DNA of 64,000 bases, from the NCBI GenBank assembly GCA_002633005.1, contig NMRA01000240.1, forward strand, positions 507,533 to 571,532, in the 5' to 3' direction. The position numbers and the translations under genes are program-made. Below, piece after piece: positions 1 through 10,239 of the stretch. The notes beneath the pieces are model-generated. The model ran no database searches, was not told the origin of the DNA, and saw only the letters and a program-made list of their open reading frames with translations. This DNA is from Phoronis australis (lineage: Eukaryota > Phoronida > Phoronidae). Every line of letters starts with the position of its first letter. Position 1 is the first letter of the stretch.

Positions 1-398
1 CGCTTTTTTAATTTTTCCGCCATCCCACCGCCGCACCATTCAAGTGTCCCGCTTTTTGACACACGGAAAAATTGACGAATATACTATTGTAATTTCCCAC
101 GAAATATAGCCATATCTTCCCGCTCGACCAAAAAGATCTTTCAAGGGTCTTTGCGGCACCCTCAATTTCCCATTCAACTATAAAAAAACAACAGCAAAAA
201 ACGCTGTCGGTCATTTGTAGGTGTTGTATCGCCCGTTCGACAAAATAACGTTGTCTGTACGTCTTTGTGTGTTGTAGCGAACATTTCACCCTCATGTTTT
301 GGCTTAGACCCAGATGTTCCGCTTTTTATCCTGAAGTCCTGCTTCTCAATCCAATTGTTCCGTTTTTTTTCGCTCTTAAGTAATGACCTTGACAACTG

Positions 399-584
399 TT
401 AACAGGTGTTCAAAATAACATTGTCTCTTTTATGAATATTGTTATTTTCCAGAGTCGTAAAAATGTATTCCAGTGTCTCTTGTTCACGGTAACATATACG
501 GCATATATCAGGGTCACTAACTTTTACTTTCTGAAGACAAGAGTTTATTTCTAAACTTTTATGGAAAGTTCTCCACCGCAACTA
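399..584 (-). pseudogene. LINE (non-LTR retrotransposon) reverse transcriptase tail fragment
   Basis: The minus strand encodes about 60 residues containing DICRICYREQETLEYIF. This matches the C-x2-C zinc-knuckle segment (CxxC...E..EH.F) seen after the reverse transcriptase domain of many non-LTR retrotransposons. The histidine usually found after the glutamate run is replaced by tyrosine, and nothing recognisable precedes or follows it. The fragment stops where the 28-bp tandem array begins. It is read as a dead 3' fragment of a LINE; clade not assignable. Confidence 0.5.
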
Positions 585-856
585 ATGTAATGAGCTATCC
601 ACAGTACAACTAGTGTGATGAGCTATTCACAGTACAACCACTGTGATGAACTATTCACAGTACAACCACTGTGATGAGCTATCCACAGTACAACCACTGT
701 GATGAGCTATTCACAGTACAACCACTGTGATGAGCTATTCACAGTACAACCACTGTGATGAGCTATCCACAGTACAACCACTGTGATGAGCTATCCACAG
801 TACAACCACTGTGATGAGCTATCCACAGTACAACCATGAGCTATCCACAGTACATT
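581..856. repeat. 28-bp minisatellite array
   Basis: About ten tandem copies of a 28-bp unit (GAGCTATCCACAGTACAACC followed by ACTGTGAT), differing mainly at one base (TATCC/TATTC). The last copy is shortened to ACAACCATGAGC. It directly abuts the LINE tail fragment. Confidence 0.9.
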
Positions 857-1970
857 TCAAAGCTACGTGATTGATGTTTGCCCATTTTTATCTATCATGA
901 AACCTTTATCTGCAAATTTGGGATAGATACTTGGAGTAGTTTATCGCATTTTTCGTAAATGCCGCTGCTTTCTGAATTTTTACTGAAGAATGTAATTATA
1001 TCAAACGGCACACCAAAGGTTCATTTAATTATATTAAATAAAAATGTATAATTCCTGACTAAATTATCCAAAGCAAATGCGAAGGAACCATATTCTAAAA
1101 CCTTGTTTTTTATAGGGTAGAAATCTTTTGAATCATTGAAATTATTTCCCTTAGGGTTTTACTAGCCATCTATATAACCTCTGTGGTTCATTTCCTTTTT
1201 GTGTTAAATATTACACGCTGTTATTTTTCGCATTGTGGTAATGGTTTTTAGAATTAAAAAATGTTTTAAATCAGTCAGGTATGCGAATTGATAATTACTT
1301 ATGAATTAAATTCTTTATCTCTTGCTTCTGGTATTATCATCGAGAACTGACAAAGGGAGTGATATGGCTCTACTCCGCAAAAGGGAGTGGGAATTAGCAG
1401 ACCATGCACCCGCAGTAGGCGTCTCTCAACAATTTTGGGTACACGCCTGGGTGCACCTTGTCAATATGAGTGATCCCCGGGGGGGGGGGACTTTGGCGAA
1501 GAATTCCTTCTCCACATTTTTGGTCGCAGTTAACTTTTTCACCTGGTGCGATAACTACAAAGTATTTCAATTGACGTCACGCGAGCTGGGCAAGAACAAG
1601 CTCGAGACTGATCGAAGCGTGGCTCGTAACACTTGCAAAAAGTAACCTGGGAAGACATCCGCAGAGACCGTAGCTAGCGTTTTTGATATCAGGTGGAATT
1701 TGTAAACTTTGTGTCCCTTGGACTTATTGTGAATTCACGTAACTTCCTCAAAATGGCACCTGGTGAACGGCGCCAGGTTTTCACTCAATGTGCATGTATG
1801 CATGTCTCCTTCAATGTTATTCGATGTATTTTGAGAAGAGTACCAACGCCCATGTATCCATGTATACCTGCAATTGCTCAATCGTTCTTCCCCCTGACGT
1901 GGTCAAGCCACCGGGTACTTGAAGCATCGCATACATACTAGGTAGTTGGCTTGAGTTAGAACTTCATTGC
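857..1970. other. No gene seen
   Basis: AT-rich non-coding sequence. The longest open frames here lack splice context and recognisable motifs. A run of nine G lies near 1481-1489. Confidence 0.5.
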
Positions 1971-1972
1971 GT

Positions 1973-2003
1973 GGCCGGCGCAGCACTGAAATAAGCAGGA
2001 GCA
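1973..2003. mobile_element. End of a small GGCGCAGCACTGAAA-type element
   Basis: The segment GGCGCAGCACTGAAATAAG is shared with copies at 42.65-42.79 kb and 48.91-48.98 kb. Those copies are about 65-75 bp and end in the inverse GGTGCGCCGCC-type motif. Here only the left end is present and it runs directly into a 19-bp tandem array. Confidence 0.5.
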
Positions 2004-2238
2004 GTTGAGCTATAGCCCTACCGTTGAGCTATAGCCCTATCGTTGAGCTATAGCCCTATCGTTGAGCTATAGCTCTACCGTTGAGCTATAGCCCTATCGT
2101 TGAGCTATAGCTCTGCCGTTGAGCTATAGCCCTACCATTGGGCTATAGCCCTATCGTTGAGCTATAGCCCTACCGTTGAGCTATAGCCCTATCGTTGAGC
2201 TATAGCCCTACCGTTGAGCTATAGCCCTACCGTTGAGC
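2004..2238. repeat. 19-bp minisatellite array
   Basis: About twelve tandem copies of a 19-bp unit (GTTGAGCTATAGCCCTACC, with CTATC, CTCTACC and similar variants). It starts immediately after the left end of the small element described just upstream. Confidence 0.9.
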
Positions 2239-3243
2239 CAAATCCGAAACCGTCTGGACGAATTGGCGATTTGTAATAAAACCTCAAAACAAATTGGATT
2301 TTGTTGTTTTATAGCTCTGATTAAACTTGATTAAATCAAGGAGTCTATCCATTTCAACTATAATAACAAAACTGCGTGTTTCGGCCTTAAAACCGATAAT
2401 CTTCTTTTTAGAATTGATCCCCAACAGATATGACATTGTCTCACGCCAGAGCGTAAATACATTTCATTCACCGCAAGTGTACCACGTCAAATTACATACG
2501 AGAACCTGGGAACATGCTGAGCTGACGTTTTAACTTTTGATGGACCACTCGGCTGAATGCTAATCTTCCCGCCGGAGAATTTGCGTAATCTGCTAATTTC
2601 CATACTAATATCTAGATCTTCTGTGGGTGAAACTTGTTCTAGACCAAGCTTAATCCTAGTAATCTCTGGTAACGTAATTCGCAAAAACGTTTTCATTTCA
2701 GTTCAGTACATTTTGTCAGTAGAATCTAACAATTAATTTCCCAGAACGAATAAAGCTGTCCGATTTGACTTTTAGACCCAGTAAAATTATTCATGGTGAA
2801 ACGGTGGCATACTCTGGCCTTGTGTTCTTAGAACAGAATTATTTGTTGGATTTTTTTCACGTTTCGAACATTTCAGTCATGTGACAATGTTTTTATCGCG
2901 AAGCTGTGTTCAACTTTCTTCAGGAAATGTTATGTTTAGGGTAAAAAGTTCAATTAAATTCAGGTCTGCAATGTTTACTCAAAAAATCGGTTCAGTGCGT
3001 ATGCCACTTAGGAGTGGTAGTTTTCTTGGTGTGCTGGGAAATGCAACAAGTGATGTAGTGCGATAAAATATCAATTTTTTCTCGAACTCCACTTTTCCTA
3101 AATGCTGCCTGAAACGCCAACTTTTAACCACCTTTAAGTTTTTGGCGACTTAAGTTTAAGTTTGTTTCAAGTGTTGTTAGCGTAACCAGTGGTGATTCGG
3201 GAATTCACCCGAACGCGTGCATCATCAAAACGCGACTCAAATC
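2239..3243. other. No gene seen
   Basis: Short random open frames only; no recognisable domain and no convincing exon with paired splice sites. Confidence 0.5.
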
Positions 3244-3495
3244 GTGCTCCTCGCACCCAACCCAAAAAATGGGGGCTCGAATTTTTGAGAATGTGGACCT
3301 TTCACTAAAAAACGAGATATGCTCATAGCTGTGAATTGTGCATTCATCGAATTTTGGTAGTTCCGGCCTTTTCAGTGGACTTTTGTCTCGTTTTCTACTT
3401 TTTAGGACTTTTTGTTTCTCTGAGGCGGACCTTTTTGCCCACTTCGCCAAATGGGGTCTCGAACGAGCCCCCACCCCTCCCCCTGGGTACGCATG
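3244..3495 (+). mobile_element. MITE, 6-bp-TSD family, copy 1
   Basis: A 252-bp element starting with a CGCACCC-type end and finishing with GGGTACGCATG. It is flanked by a perfect 6-bp direct repeat CAAATC (3238-3243 and 3496-3501). The interior (GGGGGCTCGAATTTTT ... CTCGAACGAGCCCC) is shared with copies at 35.66 kb and 58.98 kb. It is non-coding, so a non-autonomous DNA element. Confidence 0.8.
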
Positions 3496-4965
3496 CAAAT
3501 CATTATGAATGTTGGCATTTGGTGGTGACTGTCCGTGCAGCTAGTGTTATGATCATGAGTACTGTCAGAGTCCAGAACCTTGAGTTTAGGTAATTACCAC
3601 ATACCATAGTATATCAAAATCGTAATAACCAGTTGATACGGACGTTACTACCACCACGTCCGGTCGGTCGTCCCACCTTGCGACTACAGAGGTTAGTGAG
3701 CTTGGCTCAGTCATTATTGCGTTGCAGTAATTTAAAAACCTCTGGCATGCTGGAGGGTAGTGCCAGTCCTAAACTTTGGGGAAGCTTCAGTTGGGTAGAT
3801 TTCAAACTGACATGAGCCCTTTCACTGCAGTGTTAGGGGATGCCTGAATCCAGCACAGTCCTACGATTTAAAGAAATATTACGAGAAACACCACTGGCAT
3901 TTCTTCATAGTACATGGAAATTTTTGTATACTACATTATTCACCGTTCAGTACCGACCCTTTTTAAAGAAAAGTATTGAAACTGCTATATTAAGATTATT
4001 GTTTCGTTTGTTCATGATTTTTATATCAAAAAAGTTATTTAGAAAGAAGAAAGTATTAGACCATATGTACAACATATATTTTGTACAAACAGCTCCATGA
4101 TTGTAGAGAGCACACAGCCAAGAAAAGCACATTGGATTTTTTGTAGGTTTGACTTATTGTTAGACAGAAGTCTGGTAAATTTAAATTGGTTTGGTTCAAG
4201 CCTGTGCCACTAGAACACTGAACAACGACAAGTGTGAGAAGAGAATAAACTGGACAAGTGTTCTTCTTCGATGCATTTCGGCCCTTTGATCAGTGCAAAT
4301 AGACGGAATTCGCTATCAATGCCAAAGTGCCGTTCGATCATGATGGTGTTTTCTATCAGTATCTTGCAAATTGGTTGTTTTCACTCGTGATGTGTTGATA
4401 AAACGCTATCCAGTGCTAGTTTTGACCCAGTTAAATCTCAAAGTGCATTATGGTTCATTTTTCGTATACTTTGTATTGTACCAGATTCAGGTGTCATGTT
4501 GGTAGCAATTTGTCGCACATTTCATGCCACCAGCGTGCTCGTAAGTTATGCATGCGCGTAGGGCCACCAAATATAGGGCTACTGCCGTAGTAACAATTTA
4601 AAAAATCTGCGGTTTGTTTGAACAATACCAGTTGTTTTCAAATGCTGAAGAACAAGATGTTATGAGAAACAGGACATAATTTATTTCAACACGTTTTTGG
4701 CTTCCTTCTACCCTCTACCCTTCTCCTCTCCCATCCAGTGGAGCCTGAATGTGGACGCTCCGACCTTTCTGTGGTGAGAAAGGAGCGTGCCAAGCAAACA
4801 TGATTGTATCAGTGCAATATTTAGAAATTCATGGGAACGAACCCAATTTCATTATAACACGTCTAGTCTGTGCATTGACCTGAAACGCCTTCAATAATGT
4901 TCCTTTTTAACGCTGTTGTTAGAATCTAAACTCGAAAACGCACATTTTCATAAGGAATCTTATAC
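3496..4965. other. No gene; one microexon-like segment
   Basis: Mostly non-coding. A pyrimidine-rich tract ends in CATCCAG near 4738 and a GTGAGAAAGG donor-like site follows about 35 bases later, which would make a microexon. No partner exon was found, so no gene is called. Confidence 0.35.
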
Positions 4966-4972
4966 CCCGTTT

Positions 4973-5421
4973 ACACTGGAGCTCAGAAAGCTCAGGAACA
5001 ACTTATTTGCTGTCAAAAACTTCTTTATGTTTCTTTATAAAAAACTAGCAAAGTGGCAGTAGCTGGATTATTTGGAAACGTTCGTTTATTGTTCATTGGA
5101 ATTTTAGCATAGCGTATCAAAAAGTATGAAATTGGCCAAGAAAATCAAACCTGAATTCACGTGGGAAATCTTGGACTAATATGAATAAATACAGGAATGT
5201 ATACCGCGCAAGTACTCACGTTCACTCCACCATTTGTGTCGAATCGATTGGATTGTGCGTTCGCACACTGCTAGGTATGTATTGGTTCGAAGCCACCTCC
5301 TCCAGTGGGTTCAGATTGAACCGATTTAAAATAAACCGCCTGCGTTTACACACGCTTCTTAAAGTGATTTGAGTCGTAAACCAAGTTCAAATCGACTTAA
5401 ATCCCTGAATGTAAACGGGGG
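4973..5421. mobile_element. Possible MITE with CCCCGTTTACA ends
   Basis: Left end ACCCCGTTTACACT and right end TGTAAACGGGGGC form short inverted repeats about 450 bp apart. The interior has no coding content. A related GTTTACAC...GTGTAAAC pair occurs at 54.27-54.34 kb. No target-site duplication was identified. Confidence 0.4.
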
Positions 5422-5423
5422 CA

Positions 5424-6680
5424 TTAAACTGTGAAAAATTCACCCACCTGAACGGCACGCGTCGTGCGCATCTTCTTTGGTACGTCCGAGGTCAGGTGTT
5501 CCGAACTAAATGCGAAAAATGAAAAACTGAAAAGTTGCAAGGAGTGGTAGTCATGTGCGATTTTTCTTGTTGCATTTTCTAGGAGGGTCGATGACCCTTT
5601 TTCGGGATTAAAGAAACACAAGTGTAACAACAAGTAAAAGCAAAAAGGACGACACGAGATCAATCATTAAAGAAAATACATGTTTCATAAATTTCAACAA
5701 AGCGCAATCGAATGTACAATATTTATTGTAGCTACTGTTCCATTGATGACATTTACAAAATAATGACACAATTGTTCACCATGTTTCGTCCTGTTTCAGC
5801 GCACTAAAGAACTTACGTGAGCGTACGCTAACTGTTTATCAACTTTCCATAAATAGAATATAAACAACAAAACAAAATAAATAAATATCAACCGACTCGC
5901 AATATCAAAAATACTAAAGCATTCTGATGTAGAAATGGCAGCAATCACAATAAACAATGTCCGTTGCAAACATAAACCTAACATTTAAGAAACATTTCTA
6001 CACAGATAAATTCACCGTGTGTTGTTATGGTAACTGGCTCTGAGATACTTGTAGACAAACTAATATCAATAATGCAGAATTTCCAATGTCGGCGTGACCA
6101 AGTCGACTAAAGATAACTGACCACGTGACCAAGTCGACTAAAGATAACTGACCACGTGATACAAAAACCGATCGTTGACCGTAGACTTAGCTTGAGAACG
6201 CAAGAAAAATACAATTACGCTCAACAGGAGGCAAGACACGACTGTTTATTCCTGTTGATTTTCTTGTTAGTCAGGTACATGATATGAAAAAATAGTGTTG
6301 GAAACGTGAGGAGGCATATGAAGTAAGAATGACTCATACGATTGGTCATATTTCATTCGAGGTACAAGTAGTCATTAACCCATCAAGTGAATCGTATGGT
6401 CAAGCACAATTAACTTTTGCAAATGTGAGGGTACAGTACATTCACGTCTTCTCGGGTGCAGCCATGCCATTGCCGATAAACTTTCTCTTACCCATGGATG
6501 TTTTGAATTCACAGGTTTTCATGATAAATTTGCAGTTTTGGTTATAGGTCAAAATGAATCACACATGAAATCCTGTGATTCGTGACTACCATTTGTTAAA
6601 GCAGCTGGCGCCCGTGACATTCACAGGTTCACTGAAACGGTGACCCTGTTTAACACCACCCCATAGCCAGTGCAGCAACT
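5424..6680. other. No gene; one short direct duplication
   Basis: A 31-bp unit beginning GTGACCAAGTCGACTAAAG is present twice in tandem near 6095-6158. Otherwise AT-rich sequence without recognisable genes. Confidence 0.5.
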
Positions 6681-6685
6681 CCAGG

Positions 6686-6809
6686 GTTGCATTCTGTAGA
6701 CGCAAGGAACTTGCAAAAACGCAAGATCACTCAAGTCTTCGAGAGATATCGCTAAGCATTGCAAGCGAAGCACGTGATTGTACTTGCTCCTGCGTTTATA
6801 GAATGCCGC
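6686..6809. mobile_element. Foldback MITE, copy 1
   Basis: About 125 bp with inverted ends GCATTCTGTAGACGCAAG and, on the other strand, GCATTCTATAAACGCAGG. It contains the core ACGCAAGATCAC. Related copies lie near 46.85-46.92 kb and 48.60-48.74 kb. Non-coding. Confidence 0.6.
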
Positions 6810-6814
6810 CGTAC

Positions 6815-8130
6815 CAAAGTTTATGAAGTTGATCGGCCGAGAGACTCCGCCTGGAAACAAAGAATAGTGATTGATTTGGAAGGAGGCAGTGAATTCCGCG
6901 AAAAGCAGTTTCTATATTACCATAAATCATTTTAACTGCAAACAACGAACAAACCTTCCAGTTATAGCTGACACTGATAATCGCAATCTACTTCCGGGTT
7001 AGCACGAGACGGTAATTAGTTGCCATGTTCACCAGTTCTAGCACAAACAGCTACAGCACAATTTGCAAATTTCAGCACCCTCAACATGCAGCATTTCCGA
7101 GATTGATTACGGAAGGATTGACTGACTGACTGTCTGCCTGCCCGTCTGTCTGTCTTTCTTTCTGTTTGCCGGAGTCTGTCTCTCTATTGGTCTGCTTGTC
7201 TGCCTGTTTGTGTGACTAACTGTCACAAATACACTGATAACTAGGATAATCCTAAGTGTCTCACCTCAAAGCAGTCATAAAAGTTTGAGATAGAACTTGA
7301 ATCGACAAATTTCCTAAAACGTAGTTTCCACAGCTTTGATCCATGAAACAACATAACCCCTGTAGATTAAAATGAATTTGATGACACTGAGATCAAAAAC
7401 ACAATGGTATTGATGACCACATGAAATAATGAAAAAATGTAAAATTCTGCTTCAGCAGGAGAGAAACGTGGTCGGCCTCAAGAGTTTCAAGAGATATTAT
7501 CGGGCTGAATTTCTGATATCAGCCTCAGCCGAGTTAAAACTGCAGCGCTCGCGTCAAATACTCTGCTAGTGGAGCTAAAGCCCACTCCATTAACGACAGA
7601 GTATTATAAGCGCATACAGTTGGTGAAGTCACAGGCCCTGCTTTCAGCAAATGTCTGGCAGACAACGGCGAGTATTGGCAATTTGTAATTTATAAAATCA
7701 CAAAAGCTCAACGGTTTTTTAGTTTCATAGCTTTGATAAAAGCTAATAATTTCAAGAGGTGTATCTCAATCAACAATAACTCCAAAAATTGCGTTTTTCG
7801 GCCGCAAACCGACAACGAACCTTTAAGCATAAAAATAATGACTATCATCTGTTAGCCCTGCAACTGGCGACCACAGTGGATTGACAAAATTATTGCGAAA
7901 TGTGTCAAATATGTGGTAAATACTAGCCCGAATATTTGAACCGTTTTTCAATAAAAAAAACTGTTTGTAGATAATAGAAACCGTGTCTGCCAGCTGGGGC
8001 ACAGTTTATGGTAGGATTGCTGTATATTGATGTCGGGTGGCCGCCAGACTGTCAAAATAAAGTTTAACTCGTGCGGACTCATAGTCACGCTTGGCAACCA
8101 GCGCTGTATCTCAAACACGCAGGTAGCAAG
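6815..8130. other. No gene; pyrimidine-rich simple sequence
   Basis: A degenerate CTGT/CTGC-rich simple repeat spans about 7120-7215. The rest shows no coding signal. This is the sequence 3' of the minus-strand ligand gene. Confidence 0.5.
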
Positions 8131-8134
8131 TTTC

Positions 8135-8140
8135 TTTATT
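8135..8140 (-). terminator. Polyadenylation signal AATAAA of the Trunk-like gene
   Basis: AATAAA on the minus strand begins about 4 bases after the TGA of the ligand gene. Position and strand fit; cleavage site not determined. Confidence 0.4.
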
Positions 8141-8144
8141 TGAT

Positions 8145-8885
8145 TCACGACCAATCTTTCTTTGATACGCACTCGCAGCCAACTCGGACATGAACTTTAA
8201 CAAACTGCCAACCAGTCCTTAAAACGGTTGGTAACTCTTTGTCATGGCAACCATCCATATTCTGCTTCAGCACCTTGATAACGTAGGTTCTCGCTTTACA
8301 CCTGTAATTGCCTCGCCAACACTTGGTTTGCTCGCAGATTTTTTCTTTAACGTACCTCGGGTAGTATTGATCTCCTAAATCAGTCCATTGTTGTTTACAT
8401 TTACATTTCCATGACAGTCTACGACGGTGTTTTCGCCGTCGCCTGCCAGGATTGCGTCTACCTGACAAATGTCTTGAATTTTGGGCCTCCGTATCCCTTC
8501 GCTGCCTTATCGAAGACTCGTCTGTGCTCTCCGTTTCTGTTGATATATTTTGGTTGCGCGTTGCAGTAACATCGGGTAAAACATGCGCCATAGAGCTGAT
8601 GTCGAACGCGCTACCCATAAGTTTTTTGAGATCACTCTCCTCCAGTTTTTGACATTCGTGCGTCATCTTGGGCCTCACCGGGGCACAAGTGACCTCACAG
8701 AAGATGATAAACAGGGTAATCACAACAAACGCCTGAAAGGACAAACATTGCACAGATTACTTATTACACTTTTATGATATGCCGCTAGTCACAATTAAAG
8801 CCGATGACTTTACAAAAGCATACACTGTTTAATCTAAACGGTGACGAATTTTTACCTGGAAGCGTTTCAAAGTTAGCAAACACAT
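8145..8885 (-). CDS. Trunk/PTTH-like secreted cystine-knot ligand
   Basis: Two exons, 8856-8885 and 8145-8732, joined by a 123-bp GT-AG intron in phase 0, give 205 residues. The start is the ATG at 8885 because it completes a signal peptide (MCLLTLKRFQAFVVITLF... to about Ala27) across the splice. Next come an N-glycosylation site (NIS), an acidic/Ser-rich pro-region, a furin-type site RQRR and a strongly basic run (RRRRKHRRR). The C-terminal domain of about 85 residues has eight cysteines: CKC, WTDLGDQYYPRYV, a CxxxxCW pair, RTYVIKVL, and a closing CECV. The DLG..YYPRY and CW.G.Y.C spacing is that of the Trunk/prothoracicotropic hormone family; in insects these activate the Torso receptor tyrosine kinase. 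Receptor and role here are inferred only. AATAAA on the minus strand (8140-8135) lies almost directly after the stop, implying a very short 3' UTR. A noggin-like or other cystine-knot identity is the main alternative. Confidence 0.8.
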
Positions 8886-8889
8886 GAAC

Positions 8890-10085
8890 ACTATTAGGTC
8901 ATGTCAAAATGAACCTTGGCTGCACCTGTCTGTCCGTTTCGCTACCCAGCGTGTTCGCTGCCTGTATGTCAGTGCGGCCACGCGACTCGCTATATCGGCT
9001 TACCAGCGAACGATTTTATACGACTTTCTCTTAAAAATAGCTACTCAAGTGCACGTTGATAGCTTCACACATATTTTTAAATAGCCGCCTGCTTAATTTA
9101 GACGTCTTGTTTAGATGGTACGCGGATTTGTAAATCTCGGGTCAATCAATAATTCGTTATTGTCATGTGTAAGAGGTTGTTTTAAACTATTAACAAGGGA
9201 AATGTCTTTGTCCACAATCACATTTGAGATCGACAAGTTTCACGCGCGGCTTCAGCTGCAAGATGAGAGGTTGTTACCATGGTTAATGGACAGTAACTGA
9301 CTGACAACTAGTCATGGTTCTGCATTCTGTCAACAAAAACTTCTTTAGATATTTTGGTCGTAGGAAGCGGAACTTTTACTGTAACGAACGCTTAAAGTAT
9401 ACTGCCGTGACGGTGTCGTGATAACGAACTCCTTGTACGTTCATGCGTGTAATAATTAAACCGTGTCATAGGCGGGTCCAGGAGTATCAAGGGGGTCCGG
9501 ACCTCTTTTCCCTTGATTTTAGTGACACCAAATCTAGAATTTTCAAGTTGTTGACTCGGACCCATTTTTATAAAACTTCTTGATCCGAATCTCCCTTTTA
9601 AAAAATGTTGGATCCGCCCCCTGCGTGTGTATGGTTGACCTGTGGCACAGTAAGTGACAAAGTTTTCAAGTGATAAAAATACTTTTATTTCTTCTTGAAC
9701 AGCATTTCCAGTGAATTTGTCTAATTTATTGTAAATCAGGAATGCGAAAGCAATCTACGCGGGTGGCAGACCACGTGTTCTTTAGTCATTTGGCGAGCAG
9801 AAAGAAGTAAGACCGATACCGAGATGAGTATACGTTCGTTATTGAATTGTTGTAGGCTATTGCAGCAAACGCTCGTTTGATGTATTGACATGTTTTGAAG
9901 AAAACGAATAGTATTTTTAGAATGAGTGATGATATTGTAAAGAAAAACAAGAAGAAAGGCTAATTTGATTACTAGTTTGTCAAAGCAATAGAGCAGGTGG
10001 TCTGATACAGGTTGCCGCGGCATCAGAAGTATGCAGACCGTTCAGTCGAGCCCATTGCACCGAAAACCTGAAACCATTTTCATTT
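8890..10085. other. No gene seen
   Basis: Upstream side of the Trunk-like gene, so its promoter is probably within the first part. No core promoter motif could be assigned. No other coding sequence recognised. Confidence 0.4.
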
Positions 10086-10087
10086 AT

Positions 10088-10127
10088 TAATACACACACA
10101 CGCGCGCGCGCGCACGCACACACACTA
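10088..10127. repeat. CA/CG dinucleotide repeat
   Basis: An alternating purine-pyrimidine tract: (AC)n, then (GC)n, then (AC)n. Confidence 0.9.
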
Positions 10128-10171
10128 ATACAAATTAAGACGGATTTGAGGAGCAAGAGATCTGTGTCTCG

Positions 10172-10237
10172 AGGGTTTAGCAGTGGATTCTAGCGGGATT
10201 CGAACCTAAGACCTTGTGGGCCCACTAGGCCACATTG
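10172..10237 (-). mobile_element. tRNA-like SINE fragment
   Basis: On the minus strand an A-box-like TGGCCTAGTGG is followed by a perfect B-box-type GGTTCGAATCC. The distance between them is too short for a full tRNA and no cloverleaf can be completed. It is best read as a truncated tRNA-derived SINE rather than a tRNA gene. Confidence 0.5.
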
Positions 10238-10239
10238 TA

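Noticed and set aside
581-856. CRISPR-like direct repeats
   Set aside because: Units are contiguous with no unique spacers; this is a eukaryotic minisatellite.
10172-10237. Functional tRNA gene on the minus strand
   Set aside because: Good B box, but the A-box to B-box distance is too short and no acceptor or anticodon stem can be formed.
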